This document shows positions 16,355 to 24,992 of a DNA stretch of 64,000 bases, one piece after another (position 1 is the first letter of the stretch; each line of letters opens with the position of its first letter). The position numbers were made by a program, and so were the translations under genes. Below the pieces are notes generated by a model. The model had not been told where the DNA came from, did not search any database, and saw only the letters and a program-made list of their open reading frames with translations. The stretch is from Flavobacterium tagetis (GTDB taxonomy: Bacteria > Bacteroidota > Bacteroidia > Flavobacteriales > Flavobacteriaceae): the NCBI RefSeq assembly GCF_016735615.1, contig NZ_JAERSF010000002.1, positions 1,488,001 to 1,552,000 on the forward strand, written 5' to 3'.

Positions 16355-18886
16355 ATGCGAAAAATACAGATTCAGATCTTTCTTTTATTTTTTATCGGTT
16401 TTCAGGTTTCATTTGCACAGCAGCCACAAAAACCAAATTCTGTTGAAATTTACAATCAAATCAAAAAGCTAAACTTTTTAGGTTCTGTATTGTATGTTGC
16501 GGCACATCCTGATGATGAAAATACTAGAATGATTTCGTATTTGGCTAATGATATGAATGCCAGAACCGGTTATTTATCATTGACGCGAGGTGACGGGGGG
16601 CAAAACTTAATTGGACCACAATTACGTGAATTACTAGGAGTTATAAGAACGCAAGAATTGATCGAAGCTAGAAAAATTGATGGCGGAGAACAGTTTTTCT
16701 CAAGAGCAAATGATTTTGGTTTTTCTAAGAATCCAGACGAAACTTTAGATATTTGGGACAAAGACAAAGTTCTTGCCGATGTAGTTTGGACAATCAGAAA
16801 ATTCCAACCAGACATAATCATCAATCGTTTTGACCACCGTTCTCCAGGTACGACTCACGGACATCATACGTCTTCTGCGATGCTGAGCGTTGAAAGTTTC
16901 AAATTAACAAACGATCCAAAAATTTATCCTGAACAATTAAAATATGTTTCACCCTGGCAGGTAAAACGCCAATTCTTTAATCCGTCTTGGTGGTTTTACG
17001 GAAGCCAAGAAAAATTTGATGCTGCCAATAAATCTAAATTTACAAAGCTAGAAACTGGTGTTTACTACACAGGAATCGGAAAATCAAACCAAGAAATCGC
17101 TGCTTTAAGCCGAAGCCGTCATCAATCGCAAGGTTTTGGAAGCACAGGTGTTCGCGGTGAAGAAACGGAATATTTGGAACTTATAAATGGCGAAACTCCA
17201 AAAGAACGTGATAATTTATTTGACGGAATTGACACAAGCTGGAACCGTGTTAAAAACGGAAAACCTGTCGGAGACTTAATTTCTTCAATCATTTCAAAAT
17301 ATGATTTTAGCCATCCATCTGCAAGTATTCCAGATTTAGTTAAAGCTTATTCTATGATTCAAGCTTTAGACGATACACATTGGAAAGAGATTAAATCAAC
17401 AGCAATAAAAAATATCATCGCATCTTGTTCTGGTTTGTATCTTGAAGCTGTTGCAAATGAACAAGAAGCAACTCCAGGAAGCACAATCAAACTTAGTCTT
17501 GAAGCCATCAACAGATGTTCTGTTGGAATGGAATTAATGAGTGTAACTACGCTACCAAACAATCAGACAACGGCTCAAAATATTGTTTTAAAAAACAACA
17601 ACGATCAAAAAATCAATTTGCAATTACAGCTTCCAAACAATATTGAATACACACAGCCATATTGGTTAAAAGAAAAAGCAACAGTTGGAATGTACACGGT
17701 TTCAAATCAAGAAAACATTGGTATTCCTGACATCATAAGAGAGACAAAAGTTATTTTTAACGTAAAGATCAATGATGTAGAAATTCCGTTTGAGCGTATT
17801 GTTGTATACAAATACAATGACGGTGTAAAAGGCGAAATGTATAATTTTCTTGATATTGTGCCAGAAGTAACTACTTCTATTTTGGAGAGAGTTTTAATTT
17901 TTGGAAATACAAAAAGTAAAATGGTTCCAGTGAAAGTTCGCGCTGGAAAAGACAATGTAAAAGGAAATCTACAATTAGAATTACCTAAAAGCTGGAATGT
18001 TTCTCCAAAAGAAATTCCGTTTACTTTGGACAAAAAAGGGAACGAACAAATCTTTTATTTTGAAGTAACACCTCCTGTAAATCCCGAAGAAGTTATTATA
18101 AAAAGCGTAGCAATTGTTGACAACAAACGTTTTGACAAAGACCAAACAATTATCGATTTTCCTCATATTACCAAACAAATGGTCTTAAAACCAGCCGAAT
18201 CAAAATGTATTAGAATAGATTTAAAAATTTCTGGTGATACTATTGCTTACATCATGGGTGCTGGAGACGAAGTTCCAGAGAGTTTGACTCAAATGGGGTA
18301 TAAAGTTTCAGTTTTAAAACCTGAAGAAATTACACCAGAAAAATTAGATTCTTTCAGTACTGTAATTACTGGAATTCGTGCATATAATACTGTAAATGCT
18401 TTGGCAAACAAACAAAACATTCTTTTCAATTTTGTCAAAAGTGGTAAAAACATGATTGTCCAATACAACACAAACGGAAAATTGGTAACTGATAAAATTG
18501 CTCCTTATCCTTTAAAATTATCAAATGATCGCGTAACGGAAGAAAATGCTAAAATTACTTTCTTGGCTCCAAATCATCCTGTTTTAAATACACCAAATAA
18601 AATCTCTGAAAAAGATTTTCAAGGTTGGACACAAGAACAAGGTTTATATTATCCAAACGAATATGATCCTGCCTTCACTCCTATTATTTCGTCTCATGAC
18701 AAAGGAGAATCTGCAAAAGATGGCGCTTTACTAGTTGCACCGTATGGTAAAGGATATTACATTTACACCGGTTTGAGTTTCTTTAGAGAATTACCAGAAG
18801 GTGTTTCTGGAGCGTATCGATTATTATCGAATATTATTTCTCTAAAACAGCCAATTGAAGCTCCAAAACAAGATTTAAAGCAATAA
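16355..18886 (+). CDS. PIG-L family deacetylase, large exported form
   Basis: The ATG at 16355 is chosen because it gives a clean signal peptide (MRKIQIQIFLLFFIGFQVSFA). A TATTTTTG element at 16315-16322 would also start transcription near 16329, after the in-frame ATG at 16325. The 843-residue protein has an N-terminal PIG-L/LmbE domain with zinc motif AAHPDDE (His51, Asp53, Asp54) and the third ligand region THGHH (from His168). Family enzymes remove acetyl groups from N-acetyl sugars. The C-terminal 500 residues hold an Ig-like NPCBM/NEW1-type region and a Rossmann-like region ending in a YIYTGLSFFRELPEG motif. Substrate is unknown. It is followed by a tiny membrane protein and a symporter, which suggests linked sugar catabolism and uptake. 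Confidence 0.87.
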   Translation: MRKIQIQIFLLFFIGFQVSFAQQPQKPNSVEIYNQIKKLNFLGSVLYVAAHPDDENTRMISYLANDMNARTGYLSLTRGDGGQNLIGPQLRELLGVIRTQELIEARKIDGGEQFFSRANDFGFSKNPDETLDIWDKDKVLADVVWTIRKFQPDIIINRFDHRSPGTTHGHHTSSAMLSVESFKLTNDPKIYPEQLKYVSPWQVKRQFFNPSWWFYGSQEKFDAANKSKFTKLETGVYYTGIGKSNQEIAALSRSRHQSQGFGSTGVRGEETEYLELINGETPKERDNLFDGIDTSWNRVKNGKPVGDLISSIISKYDFSHPSASIPDLVKAYSMIQALDDTHWKEIKSTAIKNIIASCSGLYLEAVANEQEATPGSTIKLSLEAINRCSVGMELMSVTTLPNNQTTAQNIVLKNNNDQKINLQLQLPNNIEYTQPYWLKEKATVGMYTVSNQENIGIPDIIRETKVIFNVKINDVEIPFERIVVYKYNDGVKGEMYNFLDIVPEVTTSILERVLIFGNTKSKMVPVKVRAGKDNVKGNLQLELPKSWNVSPKEIPFTLDKKGNEQIFYFEVTPPVNPEEVIIKSVAIVDNKRFDKDQTIIDFPHITKQMVLKPAESKCIRIDLKISGDTIAYIMGAGDEVPESLTQMGYKVSVLKPEEITPEKLDSFSTVITGIRAYNTVNALANKQNILFNFVKSGKNMIVQYNTNGKLVTDKIAPYPLKLSNDRVTEENAKITFLAPNHPVLNTPNKISEKDFQGWTQEQGLYYPNEYDPAFTPIISSHDKGESAKDGALLVAPYGKGYYIYTGLSFFRELPEGVSGAYRLLSNIISLKQPIEAPKQDLKQ

Positions 18887-18889
18887 AAT

Positions 18890-18997
18890 ATGGAAGCTAA
18901 AAAAACAAAAAAATGGAAAAAAAGCTATACCTACGTTTTGGTCGCTAATGCAATTTATATTGCTATCTTTTTCTTAATCATGCAATTATACTCATAA
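18890..18997 (+). CDS. 35-residue single-pass membrane protein
   Basis: A 35-codon frame starts 3 bases after the deacetylase stop and ends 3 bases before the symporter ATG. The N-terminal third is strongly basic (MEAKKTKKWKK), and residues 14-34 form one hydrophobic helix (YVLVANAIYIAIFFLIMQLY). By the positive-inside rule the N-terminus is cytoplasmic. The exact fit between two co-directional genes argues that it is translated. Small membrane partners are known for other solute:sodium symporters, so a role in stabilising or regulating the next protein is plausible but only inferred. I do not recognise the family. Confidence 0.7.
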   Translation: MEAKKTKKWKKSYTYVLVANAIYIAIFFLIMQLYS

Positions 18998-19000
18998 CCT

Positions 19001-20725
19001 ATGCAGCTATTTGACTGGATCGTACTTATTGTTACACTATTGTTTATTGTTGGATACGGCTCTTGGAAAACCCGAGGCAGTAAAAACGTAGAAGATTTCA
19101 TTTTAGGAAACAATGAAACACCTTGGTATACTGTAGGGCTTTCTGTAATGGCAACGCAAGCCAGCGCCATTACATTTTTATCTACACCTGGACAAGCATA
19201 TCATGACGGAATGGGTTTTGTGCAATTTTATTTTGGTCTGCCAATTGCCATGATTGTCATTTGTTTGACTTTTATTCCGTTATATCATAAAAGTAAAGTT
19301 TTTACAGCTTACGAATTTCTAGAAAGAAGGTTTGACGTTAAAACCCGTTCGCTTGCTGCAATTTTGTTTTTGGTTCAAAGAGGTTTAGGAACTGGTTTGA
19401 CTATTTATGCGCCAGCCATTATTTTGTCTGCACTTCTAGGATGGAATTTAACTGTAATGAACATCATCATTGGAGTTATGGTAATTATATATACTTTTTC
19501 TGGTGGTACAAAAGCAGTTAACGTTACACAAAAACAGCAGATGTTTGTCATTATGTCTGGAATGTTTATTACGTTTTTCCTAATTCTGCACTATCTTCCA
19601 AACGATATGACTTTCAACAGCGCATTGCACATTGCTGGTGCTAATGATAAAATGAATATTGTTGATTTTTCTTTTAATCCTGAAGAAAAATATACTTTTT
19701 GGAGTGGTATTACAGGAGGTTTCTTTTTGGCTCTAGCCTATTTTGGCACAGACCAATCTCAAGTTGGGCGTTATTTATCTGGAAAATCAGTTCGCGAAAG
19801 CCAGATGGGATTAATCATGAACGGATTATTGAAAGTACCAATGCAGTTCTTTATTCTTTTGACTGGAGTTATGGTTTTTGTATTTTTTCAATTCAATCCA
19901 GTGCCGTTAAATTTTAATCCGAATAATAAAATTGCTATTGAAAAATCAGCTTTTAAACAAGAATATCATGTTTTAGAAGAAAAGCTGGTGAAACTTTCGG
20001 AAGACAAAAAAGTGATTAACTTATTATATATAGATCAGCTGAATCAAGATTACGACAATCCTATTTTACGTAAAGAATTGGTTGCATTATCAAATAAAGA
20101 AAAAGATCTTCGCGATAAAGCCAAAGAAATTATTTCGAGAGCCGACAGTAATTCAGAAACAAATGACAAAGATTATGTATTCTTTCATTTCATTTTGCAT
20201 TATTTGCCAAAAGGTCTAATCGGATTGCTATTGGCCGTTATTCTTTCGGCTGCGATGTCTTCTACAGCTTCTGGGTTAACCGCTTTGGCTTCTACAACAG
20301 CAATTGATATTTACAAACGAAATCAGAAAGAAGAAAAATCAGAAAAACATTATTTGCATGTTACTAAGTTTTTTACTCTTTTCTGGGGAATTGTAGCGAT
20401 ACTTTTTGCTTGTGTCGGAACTTTATTTGAAAATTTAATTCAGCTTGTAAATATTATTGGCTCAATTTTTTACGGAACTGTTCTAGGAATATTCCTTGTG
20501 GCTTTTTATACTAAAAAAGTTCAAGCAAAACCAATGTTTATAAGCGCTATCATAAGTCAGCTTACTATTTTTGTGATCTATTATTTTATGATTTATAGCC
20601 AGGAAAAATTGGGTTATTTATGGCTTAATTTCATTGGAGCTATTTTGACAATTGTATTAGCGCTTTTACTTCAGTTTTTGTTTTTCAGAGGAAAATCAGA
20701 TGATAATGAATTAATTCTTGAATAA
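19001..20725 (+). CDS. Sodium:solute symporter (SSS family)
   Basis: The 574-residue transporter has about 13 helices in the LeuT-like SSS fold. Family marks include GSWKTRGSKNVEDFILGN, the TQASAITFLSTPGQAY segment of helix 2-3, and LSAAMSSTASGLTALASTTAIDIYKR in helix 9, which contributes to the sodium site. An inserted charged, coiled-coil-like loop of about 80 residues (roughly 305-390) interrupts the helices. It should take up a sugar or sugar acid with sodium. Substrate is not defined, but the upstream PIG-L deacetylase points to amino sugars or their derivatives (inference). Confidence 0.9.
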   Translation: MQLFDWIVLIVTLLFIVGYGSWKTRGSKNVEDFILGNNETPWYTVGLSVMATQASAITFLSTPGQAYHDGMGFVQFYFGLPIAMIVICLTFIPLYHKSKVFTAYEFLERRFDVKTRSLAAILFLVQRGLGTGLTIYAPAIILSALLGWNLTVMNIIIGVMVIIYTFSGGTKAVNVTQKQQMFVIMSGMFITFFLILHYLPNDMTFNSALHIAGANDKMNIVDFSFNPEEKYTFWSGITGGFFLALAYFGTDQSQVGRYLSGKSVRESQMGLIMNGLLKVPMQFFILLTGVMVFVFFQFNPVPLNFNPNNKIAIEKSAFKQEYHVLEEKLVKLSEDKKVINLLYIDQLNQDYDNPILRKELVALSNKEKDLRDKAKEIISRADSNSETNDKDYVFFHFILHYLPKGLIGLLLAVILSAAMSSTASGLTALASTTAIDIYKRNQKEEKSEKHYLHVTKFFTLFWGIVAILFACVGTLFENLIQLVNIIGSIFYGTVLGIFLVAFYTKKVQAKPMFISAIISQLTIFVIYYFMIYSQEKLGYLWLNFIGAILTIVLALLLQFLFFRGKSDDNELILE

Positions 20726-20775
20726 ATTATAAATAAGGATATTTGTTAATTAAAATGGATTCTTCCAAAAAAATG

Positions 20776-20848
20776 CTGATGCCCTAGCGGCATCCTTTTG
20801 TGGTGGCGTTCACCACAAAAGATATAGCGTACAGCAGGAATTAGCTCC
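20776..20848 (+). repeat. REP-like palindromic element, copy 1
   Basis: An element with a perfect 10-bp hairpin (20796-20805 with 20811-20820, 5-nt loop) is set in more GC-rich flanks. A second copy in the opposite orientation lies at 42335-42406. It shares the CTTTTGTG/CACAAAAG core and the flanking gat-agcg and ta-gc words. The element fills most of the 240-base gap between the symporter and the next gene and may also terminate the symporter transcript. Confidence 0.7.
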
Positions 20849-20965
20849 AAAAAATTTATAAAAGCAATTTCATTAGAATATAATTCTCCATTTATTGTAA
20901 GTAAAAAAGACTATTTTAGTAAGTTGTAAGACTGACCAAAACTAAACCAATCTTAAACTAGATAA

Positions 20966-21568
20966 ATGAAGATTTCAGACGACTTAGAAAAGCTATTGCC
21001 TTTTGGATATCTATTTCTGATTTTAATGGGAATCCTAAAGGATAGTATATTTTATTACCAATTCGGGATTAATATATTGAGGTATTCTACAATAATGGAT
21101 ATATTAATTAGTCCAATTGCTGAATTCACTTCAAATCCGATTATTTTAGCAGCAATCACAATACTTTTTTTAGTTCATTTTTATCTTCCTTCCTTCTTGG
21201 CGAAGAATAAAGATTTGGCATTTGTAAAAAGATCTTTCGAATTAAAATCAACTGACGAATTATCTCCAGAAGAAACTAAAAGCTACTATAATGGTATTGC
21301 CATAAAATCTCTTGTAGTTTTTCTATTGTCCTTTTTTTTAGGTTACGGATTAGCTGGCGGATACTTTACTACGAAAAAGCTAAAAGAAAACAGATTAGAT
21401 TACAGCTATCAGCTGGATTTTAATGAAGGCGAATCTAAAAATGTTTTTATCATTGGAAATAATAGCTTGTATTATTTCTACCTTGTTAAGGGAGACAAAA
21501 AAATAAAAATTACTCCTTTAGCATCCATAAAAAACATTGCGCTCAACGAGAACAAAATGATTGACTAA
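20966..21568 (+). CDS. Hypothetical membrane protein
   Basis: The protein has 200 residues. Hydrophobic segments lie at about 11-28, 55-75 and 112-132. A charged cytoplasmic loop runs from about 80 to 110 (FELKSTDELSPEETKSYYNG), and a C-terminal domain of about 65 residues is rich in beta-type sequence (YQLDFNEGESKNVFIIGNNSLYYFYLV). No family is recognised. It is followed 22 bases later by a four-helix sensor-like protein on the same strand, and the two are probably co-transcribed. A role in sensing or ion handling is only a guess. Confidence 0.6.
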   Translation: MKISDDLEKLLPFGYLFLILMGILKDSIFYYQFGINILRYSTIMDILISPIAEFTSNPIILAAITILFLVHFYLPSFLAKNKDLAFVKRSFELKSTDELSPEETKSYYNGIAIKSLVVFLLSFFLGYGLAGGYFTTKKLKENRLDYSYQLDFNEGESKNVFIIGNNSLYYFYLVKGDKKIKITPLASIKNIALNENKMID

Positions 21569-21590
21569 ATTTTAGTTTCCTAAAAACGTT

Positions 21591-22220
21591 ATGAAAGATC
21601 AAAAAAGATACAGCAACAAAACCAAAGCTGCTTTTATATTACTAATCGTAATGCTTATCATTCTGCTTGGTAACTTTAATACGCTGCGAAATTCCAAAAA
21701 TGTGAACGATAATATCAATGCGATTTACAAAGACCGATTGGTTGTTGCGCATTATATTTTTCAATATTCAAAAGAACTTCATTTTATAAAGGCTGAAGCT
21801 GAAAAGTTGAATTTGAGCGACGTTATCAAAAAAGATGAAATTATTCAAACTCTTGATATTATTCATAACATTGACGATTTATACGCTAAAACAGTTTTAA
21901 CAGACAAAGAAAAACAGTATTTTGATGCATTTTTACTTTCCTGCAAAGAAATAAACAAGCAAGTCGAAAACAAAAATTGGGGTAAAATTGCCTTTTCTAG
22001 CGCTGAAGCTTTAAAAACGCTTGAATCTCTTTCAGAAATTCAGATTGAAGAAGGAAAAGCGAAACTTGCAGTTGCAAATGCGATGTATAGCAGAAATAAT
22101 GTACTAGGCCAGCTCCAGATTGCACTTCTTATTATTTTAGGAGGAATTACTTTCTATCTTTTGATTGTAAAGAAAATTAAGCAAAAAATTAAGATTCCAG
22201 AACCGCCTAGCATGAATTAG
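21591..22220 (+). CDS. Four-helix-bundle sensor-like membrane protein without output domain
   Basis: This 209-residue protein has a membrane helix at about 12-30, a mostly helical extracytoplasmic region (about 31-172) and a second membrane helix at about 174-192, then a short basic cytoplasmic tail. That is the layout of the ligand-binding part of methyl-accepting chemotaxis receptors (4HB/MCP type). The HAMP and signalling domains are absent; the protein ends 17 residues after the second helix. It may signal through a partner or act as a structural sensor. It converges with the DUF1348 gene only 9 bases away, with no terminator visible between them. Confidence 0.65.
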   Translation: MKDQKRYSNKTKAAFILLIVMLIILLGNFNTLRNSKNVNDNINAIYKDRLVVAHYIFQYSKELHFIKAEAEKLNLSDVIKKDEIIQTLDIIHNIDDLYAKTVLTDKEKQYFDAFLLSCKEINKQVENKNWGKIAFSSAEALKTLESLSEIQIEEGKAKLAVANAMYSRNNVLGQLQIALLIILGGITFYLLIVKKIKQKIKIPEPPSMN

Positions 22221-22229
22221 TTTAAGGGT

Positions 22230-22643
22230 TTATTTAAATTTCCTAGTTTCTTCTGAGATAAGAAGATCGTTTATGCTGGCAAATCTTTTCTGCATTAATC
22301 CATTTGCATCAAATTCCCAGTTTTCATTCCCATAGGCTCTAAACCAGTTTCCTTCAACATCCTGATATTCATACTCAAATCGTACAGCAATTCTATTATC
22401 GGCATGAGCCCAATATTCCTTTTTTAATTTGTAATTTTTCTCTTTTTTCCATTTTTCAGTTAAAAAAAGAATGATTTCATCACGCCCGTTTACAAACTTA
22501 TCTCTGTTTCTCCATTCGCTGTCTATTGTGTAAGCTTTTGAAACCCTTTCTGGATCCTGACTGTTCCAAGCGTCTTCTGCTAATTGAATTTTTTCTATTG
22601 CTGTTTCATATGAGAAAGGTGGCAATGGTAATTTCTGTTCCAT
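22230..22643 (-). CDS. DUF1348 / SnoaL-like (NTF2 fold) protein
   Basis: The 137 residues fit a single NTF2-like cone domain. Motifs are [41 protein letters not shown] and a closing [23 protein letters not shown]1348 proteins are small cytosolic proteins of unknown activity, related in fold to SnoaL cyclases and ketosteroid isomerases. It lies 5 bases downstream of the TetR gene on the same strand, so it is probably the gene that regulator controls. It may help detoxify or modify a small molecule (inference). Confidence 0.85.
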   Translation of the reverse strand: MEQKLPLPPFSYETAIEKIQLAEDAWNSQDPERVSKAYTIDSEWRNRDKFVNGRDEIILFLTEKWKKEKNYKLKKEYWAHADNRIAVRFEYEYQDVEGNWFRAYGNENWEFDANGLMQKRFASINDLLISEETRKFK

Positions 22644-22648
22644 AATAA

Positions 22649-23170
22649 TTAGATTAAAGTTTGAATAATTTTCTTAGTTTGCTCAATAAGCTGATTTGAT
22701 TTAAAAAGTTGACTTTCTATAATGCAACTCTCAAAAAGCAGATATACGTGGTCTGACAAAAGATTATCATTTAAAATTTCATTAAAATAAACACGTAGAT
22801 CAGCTTTATGGTTCTGAATTACGTCTAAAATTTTAATATTATCTGATTGAATTTCCGATAGAATATTTAGAAAACTGCAACCTCTATAATTTTCCTTTTT
22901 ATTCATATAAATTAAGAAATCAAAAGAAGCTAAAATTTTTAGTTTCGTATCCTCTTCTTTTGAAGCAAACTTTTGTAATTCTTCAAACCAAAAGAAATGA
23001 CGCTGATTCAAAAAGGCGACACACAAATCTTCCTTAGATTTAAAATGCTGATAAAAACTTGCCTTTGCCACTTTTGCCTCTTCAATAATTTGATTGATGC
23101 CCGTGGTATTATAGCCTTGCTTGTGAAATAAAATAAATGTTTTTTCGAGTATTCTTTCTTTTGGCAACAT
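22649..23170 (-). CDS. TetR/AcrR family transcriptional regulator
   Basis: The 173-residue protein has an N-terminal helix-turn-helix domain (about 5-55) with [31 protein letters not shown], the clear TetR signature. The helical ligand-binding domain follows and is slightly short for the family. An inverted repeat at 23216-23229 overlaps the promoter region upstream, so autorepression is likely. The DUF1348 gene follows after 5 bases, forming a small regulator-effector operon. The ligand is unknown. Confidence 0.92.
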   Translation of the reverse strand: MLPKERILEKTFILFHKQGYNTTGINQIIEEAKVAKASFYQHFKSKEDLCVAFLNQRHFFWFEELQKFASKEEDTKLKILASFDFLIYMNKKENYRGCSFLNILSEIQSDNIKILDVIQNHKADLRVYFNEILNDNLLSDHVYLLFESCIIESQLFKSNQLIEQTKKIIQTLI

Positions 23171-23190
23171 AGCATCTTAATTTATATCTT

Positions 23191-23229
23191 CAAAGGTAAA
23201 ACATTTTTCATACAAACAGACAAGTCTGT
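23191..23229 (-). promoter_or_regulatory. TetR promoter with palindromic operator
   Basis: On the minus strand a TACCTTTG element (23191-23198) matches the -7 consensus and lies about 20 bases before the TetR start codon. Just upstream, ACAGAC-AA-GTCTGT (23216-23229) is a perfect 6-bp inverted repeat with an extra CTGT on one side, in the position expected for an operator overlapping the -33 region. The -33 word itself is weak. TetR binding is inferred. Confidence 0.6.
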
Positions 23230-23248
23230 CTGTGTTTATTGCAAAAAA

Positions 23249-23278
23249 AAATTCCAAAACCCGAAAGTATTGGAATTT
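23249..23278 (-). terminator. Terminator of the DUF2911 gene
   Basis: A 9-bp stem (23249-23257 with 23270-23278) with a 12-nt loop is followed, on the minus strand, by a long T run. It stands directly downstream of the gene ending at 23308. Confidence 0.7.
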
Positions 23279-23307
23279 AAAATTTTTTATATTGAAAATT
23301 TAACAAC

Positions 23308-24150
23308 TTATCTGCTCCACTCAGCAATGCTATCTTTATTCAATTTTACGTAATCAGCATTATTTGCAGCTTCAGCAGATGCAAGAGATGCTTTTGCTGT
23401 TTCGATTGCGCCTTTTTTATCACCTTGTTTTGCTTGGATTAATGCTTTTAATCTTGATACATAATAAGGTTTATCTGAGCTCATATCAAGAGCCTTGTCT
23501 ACATAATTTCTAGCAGTTTCGATATTTCCGTTTGATTGGAATAAATATTGAGATGCAGCAAAATAATCGTTCCAAGTTGGACCTGCTAAAGCTTTATCGA
23601 TACTTGCAGTAGCAATTTTAGCAGTCGGAACTTCAAATTTTAAAGCAACATGAGAGTTTTCCCAAGCAATATCTATGTAACCAAAATTTGGATCTAAACC
23701 ATTAATTCCTATTGTAAATGTTTCAACCGGCGTTGGCAATGCTTCTTCTTTTACTGTAGTTTTTAAAGCTACATAAGAATCGCTCCAGTTTTCTGGTAAT
23801 CCCCAGTTGTCTGTAGAAAGATAGAAAATGATGTCCCAGCTTTCGATTCTAGGAACTGTGTAAATTGCATATTTTCCTTTCTTCAACGTTTTTCCGTCAA
23901 TGATAACATCGTCGCTAAAGTTTATGATTGTATTTTCGTTAGCTCCTGTTCTCCATAGTTTCCCAAACGGAACTAGATTTCCAAACACAGCTCTCCCTCT
24001 TGCTCCAGGTCTTGAATATGTAACTTCAACATCTGTTAAACCAACAGTTTGTTTAATATATCCTTTTGGACTTGCCTGCGGAGTTTTTACTTGCGCTTCT
24101 GATGCTAATGGTGCTAAGATCAGAGCTAAAGCAATAAGTAATTTCTTCAT
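23308..24150 (-). CDS. DUF2911 exported protein with helical C-terminus
   Basis: The 280 residues start with a signal peptide (MKKLLIALALILAPLASEAQ). The DUF2911 domain (about 25-175) follows, including YSRPGARGRAVFGNLVPFG, GANENTIINFSDDV and KGKYAIYTVP. The last 100 residues are helical and look like two tetratricopeptide-type repeats (ARNYVDKALDMSSDKPYYVSRL and KKGAIETAKASLASAE). DUF2911 is common in Bacteroidota and has no known activity. Location is periplasmic or surface. It has its own promoter and terminator. Confidence 0.87.
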   Translation of the reverse strand: MKKLLIALALILAPLASEAQVKTPQASPKGYIKQTVGLTDVEVTYSRPGARGRAVFGNLVPFGKLWRTGANENTIINFSDDVIIDGKTLKKGKYAIYTVPRIESWDIIFYLSTDNWGLPENWSDSYVALKTTVKEEALPTPVETFTIGINGLDPNFGYIDIAWENSHVALKFEVPTAKIATASIDKALAGPTWNDYFAASQYLFQSNGNIETARNYVDKALDMSSDKPYYVSRLKALIQAKQGDKKGAIETAKASLASAEAANNADYVKLNKDSIAEWSR

Positions 24151-24172
24151 TATTTTAAGTTTTTATTTTATT

Positions 24173-24201
24173 CAAATTTACAAATTCAATCAGCTAACAA
24201 A
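24173..24201 (-). promoter_or_regulatory. Promoter of the DUF2911 gene
   Basis: On the minus strand, TTTG (24198-24201) and TAAATTTG (24173-24180) are separated by 17 bases, matching the phylum consensus. The start codon is at 24150, giving a leader of roughly 17 bases. Confidence 0.65.
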
Positions 24202-24219
24202 TGTTAAATTTAATATAAT

Positions 24220-24882
24220 TCAAGGACTAAACTGTGATATTTTTTCTGCATTTAATTCACTAAAATGATCGATAACCAAGTCTGCTTCAGACAAATCCTG
24301 AAGATGTGAATGCTCGCTCTTATATCCTACACAGAAAATTCCTGCACCTTTTGCCGCTTTCACTCCATTTGTACTGTCTTCAATAATGATGCATTCTTCT
24401 TTAGGCGCAATCGACAATGAAGCTGCATGGATAAAAATAGCAGGATTTGGTTTTGATTGTGGAAAATCTTCACCGCTTACAATATGCGTAAAATATTGGT
24501 GAAGCTTAAATCTTGTAAAAACGCGATCGATAGTAACTTTTGAAGCCGAAGAAGCTAAAATCAATTGCATTCCGTTGTTGTACAAATCTTTAATTAAATC
24601 TTCAACACCATCTAAAAGATGCAAATCTTCCTTAGTATCAAAAGCATTATTAAAAATAGTCCTTTTTCGCTGAATCAAATCTTCGACTTCTTGTTCTACA
24701 GCTGGAAAATAACTTTTTAAGGTTTGAAATGTATTTCTAGTAGAAAATCCTGTAAATGTGGTATACATTTCTTCAGGAACTTCGATATTCAATTCTGAAA
24801 ATTGTAAATAATAAGCATAACGATGAACAGGTTCCGTGTCAACAATTACGCCGTCCATATCAAAAATTACTGTTTTAATCAT
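24220..24882 (-). CDS. HAD-superfamily sugar-phosphate phosphatase/mutase-like protein
   Basis: This 220-residue HAD hydrolase is of the beta-phosphoglucomutase-like subfamily. It has FDMDGVIVDTEP with Asp8 and Asp10 as catalytic residues, an alpha-helical cap (about 20-85), LILASSASK as motif II, KPNPAIF as motif III and IIIEDSTNGVKAAKGAG as motif IV. Members act on small sugar phosphates, either as mutases or phosphatases; which one applies cannot be told. The ATG directly follows eight A residues at the end of an octamer repeat (copy C). Confidence 0.88.
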   Translation of the reverse strand: MIKTVIFDMDGVIVDTEPVHRYAYYLQFSELNIEVPEEMYTTFTGFSTRNTFQTLKSYFPAVEQEVEDLIQRKRTIFNNAFDTKEDLHLLDGVEDLIKDLYNNGMQLILASSASKVTIDRVFTRFKLHQYFTHIVSGEDFPQSKPNPAIFIHAASLSIAPKEECIIIEDSTNGVKAAKGAGIFCVGYKSEHSHLQDLSEADLVIDHFSELNAEKISQFSP

Positions 24883-24918
24883 TTTTTTTTAAGTTTCTGA
24901 GATACTAAGATTCTAAGG
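24883..24918 (-). repeat. Octamer-periodic CTTAGNAN repeat, copy C
   Basis: On the minus strand the units CTTAGAAT, CTTAGTAT, CTCAGAAA and CTTAAAAA lead, through an A run, straight into the ATG of the HAD gene. The arrangement closely matches copy A before the UbiA gene at 8484. Confidence 0.75.
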
Positions 24919-24992
24919 TTTCTCTCTTTTGCTTTTAACTTTGAGTTGTATTATTTAAGGTTCAGAAACATAAGATTCAGTCTAGCAACTAA

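Noticed and set aside
20776..20848. GC-richer palindrome considered as a tRNA or riboswitch
   Set aside because: There is no cloverleaf, no CCA-end stem and no conserved aptamer core, and its relation to the element at 42335 marks it as a repeat.
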